Source: Schizochytrium sp. CCTCC M209059
Taxonomy: Eukaryota; Sar; Bigyra; Thraustochytrida; Thraustochytriidae
NCBI GenBank assembly: GCA_000818945.1
Contig: KN805443.1
Coordinates: 290-64,289, forward strand
Reading direction: 5' to 3'
DNA length: 64,000 bases
Shown one piece after another: positions 62,982 to 64,000 of this stretch. Each line of letters opens with the position of its first letter. The first letter of the stretch is position 1. Below the pieces are notes generated by a model that did no database searches, was not told the DNA's origin, and was given only the letters and a program-made list of their open reading frames with translations. Made by a program: the position numbers and the translations under genes.

Positions 62982-64000
62982 ATGGCGACGGAGGGGGAAG
63001 ACACCGTGGCGTACTGGAAACAAGCCGCGCAGCAGCGGCAGGAGGAGCTCGATGAGTTCATGGAGTCGAGCCGGGAGCTTGAGGAGGCGCTTGAAAGCGA
63101 GCTGAGCGCGAGCGAAGAACGCCTGGCGGGCTTGCAGCGCGAGCTCGCACAGCGCACCGACGAGCTCGAAAAGGCGCGCGCCAAAAGCGCCGACACGGGT
63201 CCTCGCATGCTCGCAGTCGAGGAAAAAAATCGTACGCTCCAGAGCGAACTTGCGGCAGCGGCGACCAAGTGTCGCACGCTCGAGACCAGCAATGACGAGC
63301 TCGAGGGCAAACTGCGCATCCTTGAAGCATCCGTGGAGGACCTCAAGCACCAGGCTGAACAGCAGCTCGAGCAAAACGTTTTTGTTCAAGAAGAAAGAGA
63401 CCAAGAAAAAGAATTGCAACAGCGCTTGCGCGATGAGCTCAACGAGGCTCGCTCCGAGCTCCTGGCCTTGCAAGGAGCCAAAGCTGATCAGAACTCCAAG
63501 GATGCGCAAAAGCTACAAAAACAAGTAGAACAATTTGAGGCGCAGCTGTCCGAGGCGCAGGATCTTGTCTCTCGCACACAAGATGAAGTGGACTCGCTCA
63601 AGCAGCAGCTCGCCGATGCGAAAAAGGCTGCTGAAGATGCCCAACAAACCGCGGGACAAGGGTCTGAGAAAAGCCAAAAGGAAATCGATTCTCTTACACA
63701 GCAGCTTACCGATGCGCAAAAGGCCGCTCAGGAAGCTCAAAAGGCTGCCGGTCAAGAAGCTGAAACATTCCGAGAAGAGATTGCTTCTCTGAAACAGCAG
63801 CTTGCCGATACGCAAAAGGCTGTCGCGGATGCCCAGGACTCTGCTGGTCAAGGCTCCGAGATGCACAAAAAAGAGATCGAATCTCTTACGCAACAGCTTG
63901 TCGATGCGCAAAAGGCCGTCCAGGATGCTCAAGAAGCTGCTGGCCGAGACGCTGAAACGTTGAGCGAAGAGATTGCTTCTCTCAAGCAGCAGCTTGCCGA
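62982..64000 (+). CDS. NudE/NDEL1-like coiled-coil protein with internal repeats (partial)
   Basis: At least 339 codons; the gene runs off the window. The first 45 residues (VAYWKQAAQQRQEELDEFME, SSRELEEALESELSASEERL) match the conserved start of NudE/NDEL1 (YWK, L.EF.E.SRELE.ELE..L..AE.R). Animal NudE binds LIS1 and dynein through this coiled coil, and acts in spindle, nuclear and cargo positioning. From residue 205 on, the sequence consists of 32-residue repeats, each starting SL(K/T)QQL. The proteins usually end near 340 residues, but no stop is seen here, so this one is longer. The ATG at 62982 has the context CACCATGG. Because Glu/Gln-rich coiled coils resemble each other, the NudE call depends on the N-terminal 45 residues. 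Confidence 0.72.
   Translation, partial: MATEGEDTVAYWKQAAQQRQEELDEFMESSRELEEALESELSASEERLAGLQRELAQRTDELEKARAKSADTGPRMLAVEEKNRTLQSELAAAATKCRTLETSNDELEGKLRILEASVEDLKHQAEQQLEQNVFVQEERDQEKELQQRLRDELNEARSELLALQGAKADQNSKDAQKLQKQVEQFEAQLSEAQDLVSRTQDEVDSLKQQLADAKKAAEDAQQTAGQGSEKSQKEIDSLTQQLTDAQKAAQEAQKAAGQEAETFREEIASLKQQLADTQKAVADAQDSAGQGSEMHKKEIESLTQQLVDAQKAVQDAQEAAGRDAETLSEEIASLKQQLA
63594..64000 (+). repeat. 96-bp in-frame tandem repeats (32-residue units)
   Basis: Four full units (63594-63689, 63690-63785, 63786-63881, 63882-63977) and the start of a fifth. Odd units read SLKQQLAD...GQGSE, even units SLTQQL...EAET, so the true period is a 64-residue, 192-base dimer. The array continues beyond the window. 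Confidence 0.92.

Noticed and set aside
1..64000. tRNA, rRNA, CRISPR arrays, telomeric repeats, retrotransposons
   Set aside because: I looked for GTTCGANNC boxes with cloverleaf context, spaced direct repeats, TTAGGG arrays and reverse-transcriptase or transposase motifs on both strands and found none convincing.

Overview
The window looks like nuclear DNA of a heterotrophic stramenopile, most likely a thraustochytrid (Labyrinthulomycetes, Aurantiochytrium/Schizochytrium/Hondaea-like). The reasons are: eukaryotic gene content (kinesins, TRAPP, Commander, NEK, tubby), a GC-rich and gene-dense layout with almost every gene as one uninterrupted reading frame, flagellum-related genes with no plastid gene, long low-complexity divergent promoters, and an organellar RF2 with a changed codon-reading tripeptide. 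This assignment is inference; no rRNA or other marker gene is present.

Layout, left to right. 0.6-7.0 kb: giant NHL/EGF-repeat membrane protein (+). 7.5-11.7: URB2/NPA2-like ribosome-biogenesis protein (-). 13.0-13.8: truncated acyl-CoA-synthetase-like protein (+). 14.5-15.0: PP1 inhibitor-3 (PPP1R11/YPI1) (-). 15.5-17.8: S9A prolyl oligopeptidase (+). 18.0-19.2: DUF455 ferritin-like protein (-). 20.0-23.0: kinesin-2 (+). 23.3-27.2: TRAPPC9/TRS120 (-). 27.2-30.2: a gap with an AT-richer core and no recognisable gene. 30.2-33.3: divergent FHA-containing kinesin (+). 34.2-36.1: tandem DUF1336/EDR2-C protein (+). 37.2-39.2: acyltransferase-3 membrane protein (+). 39.6-40.3: 2TM-domain protein (-). 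40.9-41.7: short GT32-like glycosyltransferase (-). 41.9-44.0: CCDC93 (+). 44.5-46.2: tubby-like protein (-). 47.7-50.1: TMEM260-like O-mannosyltransferase (+). 50.5-53.1: NEK kinase (-). 53.8-55.8: RadD-type SF2 helicase (+). 55.9-58.0: bacterial-type SAM methyltransferase (-). 58.3-60.2: BSD/inosine-xanthosine triphosphatase fusion (-). 61.1-62.5: mitochondrial RF2 (+). 63.0-end: NudE-like coiled-coil protein with internal repeats (+, runs off the window).

These are independent nuclear genes, not operons. Orientation alternates strongly, so most neighbours share either a divergent promoter (0.2-1.5 kb, rich in microsatellites) or a short convergent 3' region. Loose themes are microtubules and cilia (kinesin-2, FHA kinesin, NEK, tubby, NudE), membrane traffic (TRAPPC9, CCDC93) and the secretory or cell-surface system (NHL/EGF protein, TMEM260, GT32, acyltransferase 3).

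The observations I rate highest are: the RF2 whose SPF anticodon-mimic tripeptide reads SEY, which bears on the labyrinthulean mitochondrial code with UUA as a stop; the triphosphatase fused to two BSD-like segments and a peroxidase-like segment; a repeated, unclassified domain between the EGF modules of the giant surface protein; a truncated adenylation-domain pseudoenzyme; and a recurrent palindrome TAGGCCTA restricted to noncoding DNA. All calls rest on reading motifs by eye; no database search was possible.
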